Source: Actinobacteria bacterium UBA5176
GTDB taxonomy: Bacteria > Actinomycetota > UBA4738
Length of the DNA stretch: 9,950 nt
NCBI GenBank assembly: GCA_002413305.1
Contig: DHWS01000056.1
Span: 12,163 to 22,112 of the forward strand
Reading direction: 5' to 3'
A model generated the notes under the pieces. The model did no database searches. It saw nothing but the letters and a program-made list of their open reading frames with translations, and was not told where the DNA came from. Made by a program: the position numbers and the translations under genes. Position 1 is the first letter of the stretch, and every line of letters starts with the position of its first letter. This document shows, in pieces, positions 1 to 7,415 of the stretch.

Positions 1-291
1 GAAGTAGTTCTTGCGGTGGAAGAGGCTGTGGGGGGCGATCTCGCAGTCCAGCGCCACGCCGATCCTCACGATGTACTCGATGGCCTTCTCATTGGGAACG
101 GGGAGGGTGCCCGGATGGCCGAGGCAGACCGGGCAGACGTTGGTGTTCGGAGGGGCGCCGAATTCGTTCCGACAGCCGCAGAACATCTTGGTGGCCGTGG
201 AGAGCTCGACGTGGCATTCGAGACCGATGACGGTATCGAAGTCGGTCTGGGCGGGGGGGGCGCCGGCCGCCTGGGCGGAGGCTTCGGTCAT
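1..291 (-). CDS. gatB: Aspartyl/glutamyl-tRNA(Asn/Gln) amidotransferase subunit B, N-terminal part (runs off the window)
   Basis: GatB is the tRNA-binding and kinase subunit of GatCAB, which converts Glu-tRNA(Gln) and/or Asp-tRNA(Asn) to the amidated forms in the cytoplasm. Only the first 97 codons are present. After a 17-residue Ala/Pro-rich leader they show the family start [10 protein letters not shown] (residues 21-30), the cysteine pairs FCGC (37-40) and CPVC (53-56) that belong to the family's zinc-binding segment, [11 protein letters not shown] (57-67), and the FHRKNYF motif at the window edge. The ATG overlaps the stop of the preceding small frame (ATGA at 288-291), which suggests translational coupling. 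It is separated from gatA by an unusual RHH regulator region. Identification is secure; the missing 3' part cannot be assessed. Confidence 0.95.
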   Translation of the reverse strand, partial: MTEASAQAAGAPPAQTDFDTVIGLECHVELSTATKMFCGCRNEFGAPPNTNVCPVCLGHPGTLPVPNEKAIEYIVRIGVALDCEIAPHSLFHRKNYF

Positions 292-488
292 GACTGGGAA
301 ACGATAGCGGATGGGTCTTCGTGGGCGTCTTCCTCGTCCCAGCGACGCCAGCGCTCCTGGATGCTCCTGCGCAGCTCCGCAACGCGCTGGACTGGCGCCC
401 GGAGCTCCTGGGCGATGGCTTCATCCGAAAATCCTCCGTTCGTGAGCGCAATAACGAGCTCCTGTTCGCGCGTGTACCAATCCACCAC
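288..488 (-). CDS. Small helix-turn-helix-like protein, or displaced C-terminal half of the RHH regulator
   Basis: This 66-codon frame, read from a GTG at 488 (a second GTG is at 485), encodes [20 protein letters not shown] and continues with [20 protein letters not shown]. The spacing of hydrophobic residues resembles a LuxR/GerE-type helix-turn-helix, followed by an Arg/Trp/Glu-rich helix and an acidic tail. The family is not recognised with certainty. No good Shine-Dalgarno lies in front of the GTG (GGAG at 503-506 is 14 nt away), so independent initiation is doubtful. The same frame stays open upstream through the end of the RHH frame. A single-base insertion there, or -1 slippage, would join the two into one protein of about 117 residues. 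Its TGA overlaps the gatB ATG (ATGA), so its translation probably matters for gatB. Confidence 0.5.
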   Translation of the reverse strand: MVDWYTREQELVIALTNGGFSDEAIAQELRAPVQRVAELRRSIQERWRRWDEEDAHEDPSAIVSQS

Positions 489-490
489 CC

Positions 491-640
491 CTACCGGTCG
501 CTCTCCGTCGTGGGACTGCAGGACCGCCAGATCCCCTCCCGGATGAGGGCCGAACGCGTGAGCCCCCGCTGAAGGGCGAGCCGGTCGAGCGCGAGCATCT
601 CTTCCTGAGTGAGCCAGATGGTGGACTTTCGAAAGCTCAT
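491..640 (-). CDS. Ribbon-helix-helix (CopG/Arc/MetJ-type) DNA-binding protein, 49 codons
   Basis: The frame encodes MSFRKSTIWLTQEEMLALDR followed by LALQRGLTRSALIREGIWRS and ends CSPTTESDR. This is a classic RHH layout: a basic beta-strand (residues 3-10, RKSTIWLT) that would pair in the dimer and read the major groove, helix 1 (11-24), the turn RGLTRS (25-30) and helix 2 (SALIREGI). ATG 640 is chosen because AGGAGGGG lies 7 nt upstream. The neighbouring ATG at 647, in the other frame, directly abuts that SD and is not credible. The tail after about residue 39 looks random, and a plausible continuation is found in the -1 frame, so the gene may be cut short by a 1-nt deletion, a sequencing error or frameshifting. 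A 32-bp perfect palindrome 24 bp upstream is the obvious candidate operator for autorepression. No toxin gene follows, so an antitoxin role is not supported. Confidence 0.65.
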   Translation of the reverse strand: MSFRKSTIWLTQEEMLALDRLALQRGLTRSALIREGIWRSCSPTTESDR

Positions 641-647
641 CCCCCAT

Positions 648-655
648 CCCCTCCT
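648..655 (-). promoter_or_regulatory. Strong Shine-Dalgarno of the RHH gene
   Basis: AGGAGGGG on the minus strand lies 7 nt before ATG 640. It decides the start of the small RHH frame and excludes the alternative ATG at 647, which directly abuts it. A near-consensus site in front of a 49-codon frame argues that this frame is really translated. Confidence 0.7.
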
Positions 656-664
656 GCTTCTCTG

Positions 665-696
665 ATGTATGGCGCCATACGTATGGCGCCATACAT
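665..696. promoter_or_regulatory. Perfect 32-bp palindrome: two tandem copies of a 14-bp palindrome, probable RHH operator
   Basis: Positions 667-680 and 681-694 are identical, directly adjacent copies of GTATGGCGCCATAC. Each copy is itself a perfect palindrome, and the flanking AT/AT pairs extend the overall symmetry to 32 bp. The array sits 24 bp upstream of the RHH start codon. RHH repressors commonly bind arrays of short palindromes or direct repeats in front of their own gene, so an autoregulatory operator is the best reading (inference). Alternatively, the transcript could fold into a long GC-rich hairpin. No U-run follows on either strand, so a terminator is unlikely. Confidence 0.7.
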
Positions 697-846
697 GGGG
701 GGAATGGGCCCGATCTCCTCGGGATGATGACGTTCGGCAGCGACATTCGATCGCGCCGGCGGTCTTGATGCCGCCACTCAGCTTCTTTTCGACTAAGACA
801 ACCCGTGTTGGGTGAGAAACGCGGCTCCTCGGGGCCCGAGGGGGGC
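697..846. other. Remainder of the gatA-RHH intergenic region
   Basis: This 150-bp stretch lies between the gatA stop and the palindrome. It contains no credible reading frame. Two weak inverted repeats are visible: GGCGG/CCGCC at 758-775, and CCTCGGG/CCCGAGG at 827-841 just after the gatA stop. Neither has a U-run. A promoter for the RHH-gatB part of the operon may lie here, but no convincing -35/-10 pair was found. Confidence 0.4.
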
Positions 847-2328
<1,482 letters not shown>

Positions 2329-2330
2329 GC

Positions 2331-2624
2331 TCAGCCCTCCTCCTCGATGATCGGCGGCACCCGGAACCGCCCGTCCTCCACCTCGGGCGCGCCGGCCATC
2401 GCTTCGTCGTGGCTGAGCGAGGGTTCGACCTCATCGGGCCGGAACACGTTGGAGCGGGGCACGGGGTGGGAGGTGGGCAGGACGTCCTCGGCCGCGACCT
2501 CGCGAACCTTCTCGGCGTGTTCGAGGATCAGCCCCAACTGCCGGCGAAACCGCTCGCGCTCCTCGTCGGTCAGGGCCAGCCGGGCCAGGCGCGCCACGTG
2601 GTCGACGTCGATCTCGACCGGCAT
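2331..2624 (-). CDS. gatC: Aspartyl/glutamyl-tRNA(Asn/Gln) amidotransferase subunit C
   Basis: GatC is the small belt-like subunit that stabilises the GatA-GatB complex. The product has 97 residues, typical of the family. It begins with IDVDHVARLARLALTDEERE (residues 5-24), the usual N-terminal helix pair, and continues with LGLILEHAEKVREV. The C-terminal region carries the expected RSNVFRPDEVEPSLSHDEAM (58-77) and ends in GRFRVPPIIEEEG, matching the family's conserved FRVP ending. ATG 2624 overlaps the stop of the upstream LCP gene (TGATG, 1-nt overlap), so LCP and gatC are probably translationally coupled although they serve unrelated pathways. Confidence 0.96.
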   Translation of the reverse strand: MPVEIDVDHVARLARLALTDEERERFRRQLGLILEHAEKVREVAAEDVLPTSHPVPRSNVFRPDEVEPSLSHDEAMAGAPEVEDGRFRVPPIIEEEG

Positions 2625-3967
2625 CAGGAAGGCACTCCCTTGAAGTCCGGGCCGATGACGACCGTGATGTCCGACTGGTTGGTGTCGGCATTGTCGTAGA
2701 CGGCGTCCAGTGAAGCCAGGTACGCGTTCACGACGTTCTTCTGGTTCGTCGCCCCGTGCCCGAACAGGATGTCGCTCTTGGTGAACTGCGCCGGGGCAGC
2801 CTGGACGGGCGTCACCGCGAACCCCGACTTCTGCAGGTAAGCGTAGACCTGCTGTGCCTTGCCGCCGGAGTTCGCGTCCAGGACGTGGACGGTGATCGAC
2901 GCGGTGGAGGGGGCGGTCCCGAGGGACTGCTCCCCGATGCTCCCCAGGCCCTTCCCGTCCCGGATCCGCTGGAGCAGCAACGAAGCGGACGGCTGGACCA
3001 GCTCGACGTAGTCCACCCCACCGATCTGGACGGGACGCCCCGGCAGCACGCGGAACAGCACGTTCTGCGAGCCGAGCTTGGCCAGGCGGAGCGTCAGGTC
3101 CTGGAGGTCGTAGATGTTCAAGTGGCTGTCGATCACCATGTTGTTCTTCGCCGCCGCCACGAACTGGGAGATGTGGAAGATCGCGCCCACCGACATCGCC
3201 TTCTGCATCAGCGCCCGGATGAACTGCTGCTGGCGGGCGATCCGCGAGAAGTCCGGGATGAGGTCGCCCTGGACGTGGCGGGCGCGGACGAACGCTAGCG
3301 CCTTCGCCCCGTTCAGCTGGTAGCACCCGGCCTTGGCGAGGTTCAGGTTGATGACGCTGTCCACCATCGGCTTGTCGATGCAAACCGGCACGCCGCCCAG
3401 CGCGTTCACGATGTCCTGGAAGCCGGAGAAGTTCACCTCGACGTAGTGGTTGATCTTGAGGCCGGTCAGCTTCTCCACCGTCTGCACCAGCACGTCGGGG
3501 CCGTAGGAGAACGCAGTGTTGATCTTGTTCGTGCCGTGTCCAGGGATCGCGACGCGCAGGTCGCGCGGGATGCTCAGGACGATCGTCCGATTGTTGTTGG
3601 GATCGTACTGGACCAGGATGATCGTGTCGGAGCGCTGGCCGACCACCGTGGACGAGCTCCCGAACTGCTTCTGCTGCGCCGGCGTCAGACCGGCGCGACT
3701 ATCGCTCCCCAGCACCAGGAAGTTGCACGCGTCGTGCTCGCAGAAGGTGCTGACGTCCGGAAGCCCCGCTTCGCCGGGACGGCATTCGACGCCCACGCAC
3801 AAGCTCCCCACCAGCAGCGAATGGTCGAAGTGCTTGATGGCCACGATCGAGAAGCCGGATCCACCGGCCAGCAGCACGGCCAGCACGCCGGCCACGGCGA
3901 GCATGACCCGGCGTCCACGGTGACGCCGCGGCGGAGATCCGTCTGGCTGGGAGATGCGATGGGCCAT
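2624..3967 (-). CDS. LytR-CpsA-Psr (LCP) family cell-wall ligase with LytR C-terminal domain
   Basis: LCP proteins transfer lipid-linked glycopolymers (teichoic acids, arabinogalactan, capsule) onto peptidoglycan outside the membrane. The product has 447 residues. It has a basic cytoplasmic start (PPRRHRGRR), one membrane segment at about 21-44, and an LCP domain at about 82-262 with FLVLGSDSRAG (83-93), QRSDTIILV (111-119), LSIPRDLRVAIPG (131-143), KINTAFSYG (148-156), and ALAFVRARH (223-231) followed by DFSRIARQQQFI (239-250). These hold the conserved Asp/Arg residues that bind pyrophosphate and Mg. A LytR_C domain covers about 357-443 (ITVHVLDANSGG). Four cysteines (57, 62, 76, 81) lie between the membrane segment and the catalytic core and may form disulfides. 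ATG 3967 has GGAAG nearby. The gene is divergent from the acyl-CoA ligase and leads the gat operon. Confidence 0.92.
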   Translation of the reverse strand: MAHRISQPDGSPPRRHRGRRVMLAVAGVLAVLLAGGSGFSIVAIKHFDHSLLVGSLCVGVECRPGEAGLPDVSTFCEHDACNFLVLGSDSRAGLTPAQQKQFGSSSTVVGQRSDTIILVQYDPNNNRTIVLSIPRDLRVAIPGHGTNKINTAFSYGPDVLVQTVEKLTGLKINHYVEVNFSGFQDIVNALGGVPVCIDKPMVDSVINLNLAKAGCYQLNGAKALAFVRARHVQGDLIPDFSRIARQQQFIRALMQKAMSVGAIFHISQFVAAAKNNMVIDSHLNIYDLQDLTLRLAKLGSQNVLFRVLPGRPVQIGGVDYVELVQPSASLLLQRIRDGKGLGSIGEQSLGTAPSTASITVHVLDANSGGKAQQVYAYLQKSGFAVTPVQAAPAQFTKSDILFGHGATNQKNVVNAYLASLDAVYDNADTNQSDITVVIGPDFKGVPS

Positions 3968-4015
3968 TAGTCTTCCGGTGAGCCTACAGGGCACGCATGA
4001 GGAGTCGTCGACGCG
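3968..4015. promoter_or_regulatory. Short divergent intergenic region between the LCP and acyl-CoA ligase genes
   Basis: Only 48 bp separate the two divergent starts, so at least one promoter must extend into coding sequence. A TANNNT -10-like hexamer occurs for each direction: TAGTCT at 3968-3973 (plus strand, toward the ligase) and TAGGCT at 3986-3981 (minus strand, toward LCP). Neither has a convincing -35 element at 17 bp. The two promoters would overlap and could compete. This is a weak call. Confidence 0.3.
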
Positions 4016-5953
4016 GTGAGCGAGATCGTATGGAGTCCATCTGAAGATTACGTGGAGCGCGCGAACGTCACCCGTTTCATGCGCGCGAACGGGATCGGCA
4101 GCTACGAAGAGCTCGTCGCGCGATCCCAGGCCGACGTGGAATGGTTCTGGGACGCGGTGGTGAAGGACCTCGGCCTCGAGTTCTACGAGCCCTACACGCA
4201 GGTCCTGGACACCTCTGGCGGGATCGCCTGGGCGACGTGGTTCCGGGGAGGCTCGATCAATCTCGCCCACAACTGCGTGGACCGATGGGCCGAACGCACC
4301 CCGGACCGCGTCGCCGTGCGGTGGGAGGGCGAGGAGCCGGGTTCGCGGGCCGTCACCTACGCCGAGCTCCGCGAGATGTCCGACCGGCTGGCCCACGGCC
4401 TGAGCTCGCTGGGCGTCCAAGACGGCGACACCATCGGCATCTTCCTGCCGATGGCGCCCGAGACGGTGGCCGCCACGCTGGCCTGCGCGAAGCTCGGCGC
4501 GATCTACCTTCCGCTGTTCTCCGGCTACGGGGCCGACGCCGTGGCCACCCGGCTCCGGGACGCCGGCTGCACGGTCCTCATCACAGCCGACGGCACGACG
4601 CGCCGGGGGAAGGTCGTCCCCATGAAGGAGACGGCGGATGAAGCGGTCGCCGCGGCGCCCTCCGTCCGCCACGTCGTGGTGTGGGAACGGCTGGGCCGGA
4701 CCGGCCTTCCGTGGACGGAGGGCCGGGACGTGCGGTGGGGGGAGCTGCTGGACGCTCAACCCGCGGCGCCCTTCGACACCGCCCACCTCGACCCCGAGCA
4801 CCCGCTGTTCGTCGCCTACACCTCCGGCACCACCGGGAGGCCGAAGGGTTCGGTCCACGTCCACGGCGGGTTCCTGGTGAAGATCGCCGAAGAGGTCGCC
4901 TACCAGACCGACCTCCACCAGGACGAGACGCTGTTCTGGGTGAGCGACCTCGGATGGATCATGGGGCCATGGGAGATCACCGGCGCCACCGCATTGGGGG
5001 CGACCGTCTTCCTGTTCGACGGAGCGCCGAACGACCCGCCGGACCGGCTGTGGGACCTGGTCGAGCGCCACCGGATCGACGTGCTGGGCATCTCCCCCAC
5101 CTTGATCCGCGCTCTGATCCCCTCAGGCGACGAATCCGTCCGCGGGCACAACTTGAGCAGCCTGCGCATCCTCGGTTCGACCGGTGAGCCCTGGAACCCC
5201 GAGCCGTACCTGTGGTTCCTCCGCGAGGTCGGCGGGGGCCGCTGCCCGATCATCAACATCTCGGGCGGGACAGAGGTCGGCGCATGCTTCCTTTCGCCCC
5301 TGCCGATCACGTCGCTCAAAGCCTGCACCCTGCGCGGGCCGGCGCTGGGGATGGACATCGACGTGTGGGACGCCGACGGCGCGCCGGTCGGGCCCGGCGA
5401 GGTCGGCGAGCTGGTCTGCAAGAAACCCTGGCCCGGCATGACCCGTGGCATCTGGAAAGACCCGGACCGGTACATCGCCACCTACTGGAGTCGCTGGCCG
5501 GACGTGTGGGTCCACGGCGACTGGGCCATGGTCGACGAGGACGGGTTCTGGTTCCTGCACGGCCGGTCGGACGACACGATGAAGATCGCCGGCAAGCGCC
5601 TGGGACCGGCGGAGGTGGAGAGCGCCCTGACCGACCACCCCGCCGTGGCCGAGAGCGCGGCGGTCGGGATCCCCGACGAACTGAAGGGCGAGGCCGTATG
5701 GTGCTTCGTCGTGACCAGGCCCGGGGTCGAACAGACGGACGAGCTGGCACGGGAGCTGACCGGGCTGGTCGCCGATCGCCTGGGGAAGTCGTTCAAGCCG
5801 TCCCGGGTCGTTTTCGTCCAGGAGCTTCCGAAGACGCGCAGCGCGAAGATCGTCCGCCGGGCGCTCCGGGCCGTCGTCCTGGACAAGGAGCCCGGCGACC
5901 TGTCCAGCCTGGAGAACCCCGACGCCCTGGGCGCCATCCGGGCGAGACTCTGA
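4016..5953 (+). CDS. Acetyl-CoA-synthetase-type AMP-forming acyl-CoA ligase, substrate uncertain
   Basis: This is a cytoplasmic acid:CoA ligase that forms an acyl-AMP and then the acyl-CoA. The 645 residues match the Acs family length, including the Acs-type N-terminal cap. Visible motifs are the ATP/phosphate loop YTSGTTGRPKG (268-278), SGGTEVG (416-422), HGDWAMVDEDGFWFLHGR (500-517), hinge GRSDDTMKIAGKRLG (516-530) and PKTRSAK (605-611), whose Lys611 is the adenylation lysine and the usual target of acetylation control. In true acetyl-CoA synthetases a Trp three residues before the motif Glu closes the acyl pocket; here that place is Gly417. A larger acid or a beta-keto acid is therefore more likely than acetate. 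GTG 4016 follows AGGAG at 4000-4004 (11-nt spacing), and an in-frame stop at 3998 prevents a longer start. Confidence 0.9.
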   Translation: MSEIVWSPSEDYVERANVTRFMRANGIGSYEELVARSQADVEWFWDAVVKDLGLEFYEPYTQVLDTSGGIAWATWFRGGSINLAHNCVDRWAERTPDRVAVRWEGEEPGSRAVTYAELREMSDRLAHGLSSLGVQDGDTIGIFLPMAPETVAATLACAKLGAIYLPLFSGYGADAVATRLRDAGCTVLITADGTTRRGKVVPMKETADEAVAAAPSVRHVVVWERLGRTGLPWTEGRDVRWGELLDAQPAAPFDTAHLDPEHPLFVAYTSGTTGRPKGSVHVHGGFLVKIAEEVAYQTDLHQDETLFWVSDLGWIMGPWEITGATALGATVFLFDGAPNDPPDRLWDLVERHRIDVLGISPTLIRALIPSGDESVRGHNLSSLRILGSTGEPWNPEPYLWFLREVGGGRCPIINISGGTEVGACFLSPLPITSLKACTLRGPALGMDIDVWDADGAPVGPGEVGELVCKKPWPGMTRGIWKDPDRYIATYWSRWPDVWVHGDWAMVDEDGFWFLHGRSDDTMKIAGKRLGPAEVESALTDHPAVAESAAVGIPDELKGEAVWCFVVTRPGVEQTDELARELTGLVADRLGKSFKPSRVVFVQELPKTRSAKIVRRALRAVVLDKEPGDLSSLENPDALGAIRARL

Positions 5954-6117
5954 GGGCTTCGTGGGGCGCTTCCGATGGGACTCGTGTGATGTCCGGACCG
6001 TGATCCGGCGGCGACTTCGCTGCGAACGCCTGGTGAACGCAGGGGAGCAGGAGCCGTGCAGGGGTGAACCACCAGGCATCGGTCCTCGAAGCACACGACC
6101 ACGGAGGGAGACCGCGC
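5954..6117. other. Gap between the acyl-CoA ligase and ECF sigma genes
   Basis: This stretch probably carries the sigma-factor promoter, but no recognisable ECF or housekeeping -35/-10 pair was found. It holds a weak inverted repeat, CCGGA/TCCGG, at 5993-6008 and a direct repeat GAACGC near 6023-6039. Part of it (6064-6117) becomes coding if the alternative upstream sigma start is used. Confidence 0.35.
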
Positions 6118-6690
6118 GTGATCGTGCGTGACCTTGAGGATGCCCGCGATCGCGACCTGGTCCGGCGCGTGGTCGGGGGCGACGAGACCGCCTACCGGGC
6201 GCTGTTCGTCCGGTACGCACCCCTCGCCAAGGGCCTGGCGTTCCGGATGGTCCGCCAACAGTTCCTGGCGGAGGAGATCGTGCAGGAGGCGTTCCTCGCG
6301 TTGTGGCGCGACCCCGGCCAATACCGAGAGGAACGGGGCAGCTTCCGCGCCTGGCTGATGTCGACCGTGCACCACCGGGCCGTCGACCTGGTGCGGCGGG
6401 AGGAGGCCCAGCGCCGGCGGAGCAGAGAACAGGGGATGGAGAGCGTGGTGGAGGATATCGGAGCGGCGGTGGTCGAGGAGGTCGATCTCGCCGAATCGCG
6501 CGAACGGGTCCGCGAGGCCCTCCGCGACATCCCCGTCGAGCAGGCCCGGGTGCTCGAGATGATGTATTTCGAAGGCAAGACGCAGACGACGATCGCGGAG
6601 GAGCTCGATCTCCCCCTGGGGACGGTGAAGAGCCGGACCCTCCTGGGGATGCGGCGGCTCCGCACGATGCTCTTGGAGGCCAGCGGATGA
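6118..6690 (+). CDS. ECF-family RNA polymerase sigma factor (SigK-like context)
   Basis: This is an alternative sigma factor that redirects RNA polymerase to a stress regulon and is held inactive by the anti-sigma factor encoded next. From GTG 6118 it has 190 residues. Region 2 covers about 25-95, with AEEIVQEAFLALWRD (51-65) and GSFRAWLMSTVHHRAVDLVR (74-93). After an acidic linker, region 4 covers about 133-185, with IPVEQARVLEMMYFEGKTQT and the helix-turn-helix DLPLGTVKSRTLLGMRRLR. GTG 6118 is preferred because GGAGG at 6103-6107 precedes it by 10 nt and the N-terminus then has normal ECF length. GTG 6064, in the same frame with AGGAG at 6049-6053, would add 18 residues with no family likeness and remains possible. 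The stop overlaps the anti-sigma start (ATGA). Confidence 0.92.
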   Translation: MIVRDLEDARDRDLVRRVVGGDETAYRALFVRYAPLAKGLAFRMVRQQFLAEEIVQEAFLALWRDPGQYREERGSFRAWLMSTVHHRAVDLVRREEAQRRRSREQGMESVVEDIGAAVVEEVDLAESRERVREALRDIPVEQARVLEMMYFEGKTQTTIAEELDLPLGTVKSRTLLGMRRLRTMLLEASG

Positions 6691-7415
6691 CCCCCGTCGA
6701 GCTGCCTCACGACGAGCTGGAGGAACTGATCGCGGCCGACACCCTGGACGGCCTGTCCGAGGCCGACCACGAGCGGATGATCGCGGAGATGGCCCGGCAT
6801 GGCGCCGACTGCGCCGACTGCCGCCGCCTGATCATGGCCTACGCCGAAACCGCGGGCCGCCTGGCGATGGCTGCCGATCCCTTACCGCTTTCGGCCGGAG
6901 CCGAGGATCGGCTCATCGAGCTCGCCCGCGGCGTGGACCGGGTGGTCCCAGCGGGGCCCGCGACCGTTCGATCCATCTCCACCGGGCGGGTTCGGCGCTG
7001 GGCGGCCGCCGCCGCGGTCGCCGCCGTCCTGGCTTTGGTGGCCGGTGCGGTCGGCTACGCGCTGGCGCCGAACGGCCCTGGAGGCGTCCGGGTCGTGAGC
7101 TTCAAGGCGTCCGCCGGGCAGACGCTCGCGGTGGCGTTCTCGCCGGGCACCCGCCGGGCCTGGGTCGTCGGTTCGAACATCACCGCCCCGCCGAACGGCA
7201 AGGTCTACGAGCTGTGGTTCCAGTCGGGAGGCACCGGCCCCATGCACCCGGCCGGGACGTTCTCACCGACGGGCGGAGGGGTGCTGAGCCCGGTCTCGAT
7301 CGATCCGTCGTTCTCGCTGCTCGCGGTCAGCGTGGAACCACCGGGCGGGAGCCCGGCGCCGACGTCCGCGCCGGTGTTCGTCGCTTCGCCCCCCGGTCAG
7401 GTCTCGACCGGCTGA
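6687..7415 (+). CDS. Membrane anti-sigma factor with RskA-like extracytoplasmic domain
   Basis: This protein sequesters the ECF sigma factor encoded just upstream; regulated proteolysis would normally release it. The product has 242 residues. The cytoplasmic anti-sigma domain (about 1-65) includes ELEELIAADTLDGLSEADHE-like helices and an HxxxCxxC zinc motif (His38, Cys42, Cys45). One membrane segment lies at about 105-128 (Ala/Val-rich, after RVRR). The outer domain has the RskA signature: GKVYELWFQSGG (171-182), AGTFSPTGGG (189-198) and AVSVEPPGGSPAPT (213-226). ATG 6687 overlaps the sigma stop and has GGAGG at 6675-6679, 7 nt away. The last 89 bp overlap the 3' end of the convergent MFS frame. 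The role follows from domain content and pairing; the inducing signal is unknown. Confidence 0.9.
   Translation: MTPVELPHDELEELIAADTLDGLSEADHERMIAEMARHGADCADCRRLIMAYAETAGRLAMAADPLPLSAGAEDRLIELARGVDRVVPAGPATVRSISTGRVRRWAAAAAVAAVLALVAGAVGYALAPNGPGGVRVVSFKASAGQTLAVAFSPGTRRAWVVGSNITAPPNGKVYELWFQSGGTGPMHPAGTFSPTGGGVLSPVSIDPSFSLLAVSVEPPGGSPAPTSAPVFVASPPGQVSTG

Noticed and set aside
531..540. Programmed -1 frameshift site at GGGAGGGGAT (minus strand)
   Set aside because: Not claimed as a feature: it does not fit the X XXY YYZ heptamer and no clear downstream stimulator was found, so a mutation or sequencing error is at least as likely.
288..640. Type II toxin-antitoxin system
   Set aside because: The RHH protein resembles antitoxins, but the next frame has no toxin fold (no PIN, RelE/ParE or Fic features) and instead looks like an HTH segment, followed by gatB.
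758..775. GGCGG/CCGCC inverted repeat as a terminator
   Set aside because: The stem is only 5 bp with an 8-nt loop and no U-run on either strand.
827..841. CCTCGGG/CCCGAGG as a gatA terminator
   Set aside because: The arms leave a 1-nt loop, so the usable stem is about 4 bp, and no U-tract follows.
3968..5071. N-terminal extension of the LCP frame to position 5071
   Set aside because: The extension lies antisense to the acyl-CoA ligase and has no motif; ATG 3967 directly precedes the basic region and membrane segment.
5993..6008. CCGGA/TCCGG hairpin after the acyl-CoA ligase gene
   Set aside because: A 5-bp stem without a U-run is expected by chance in such GC-rich DNA.
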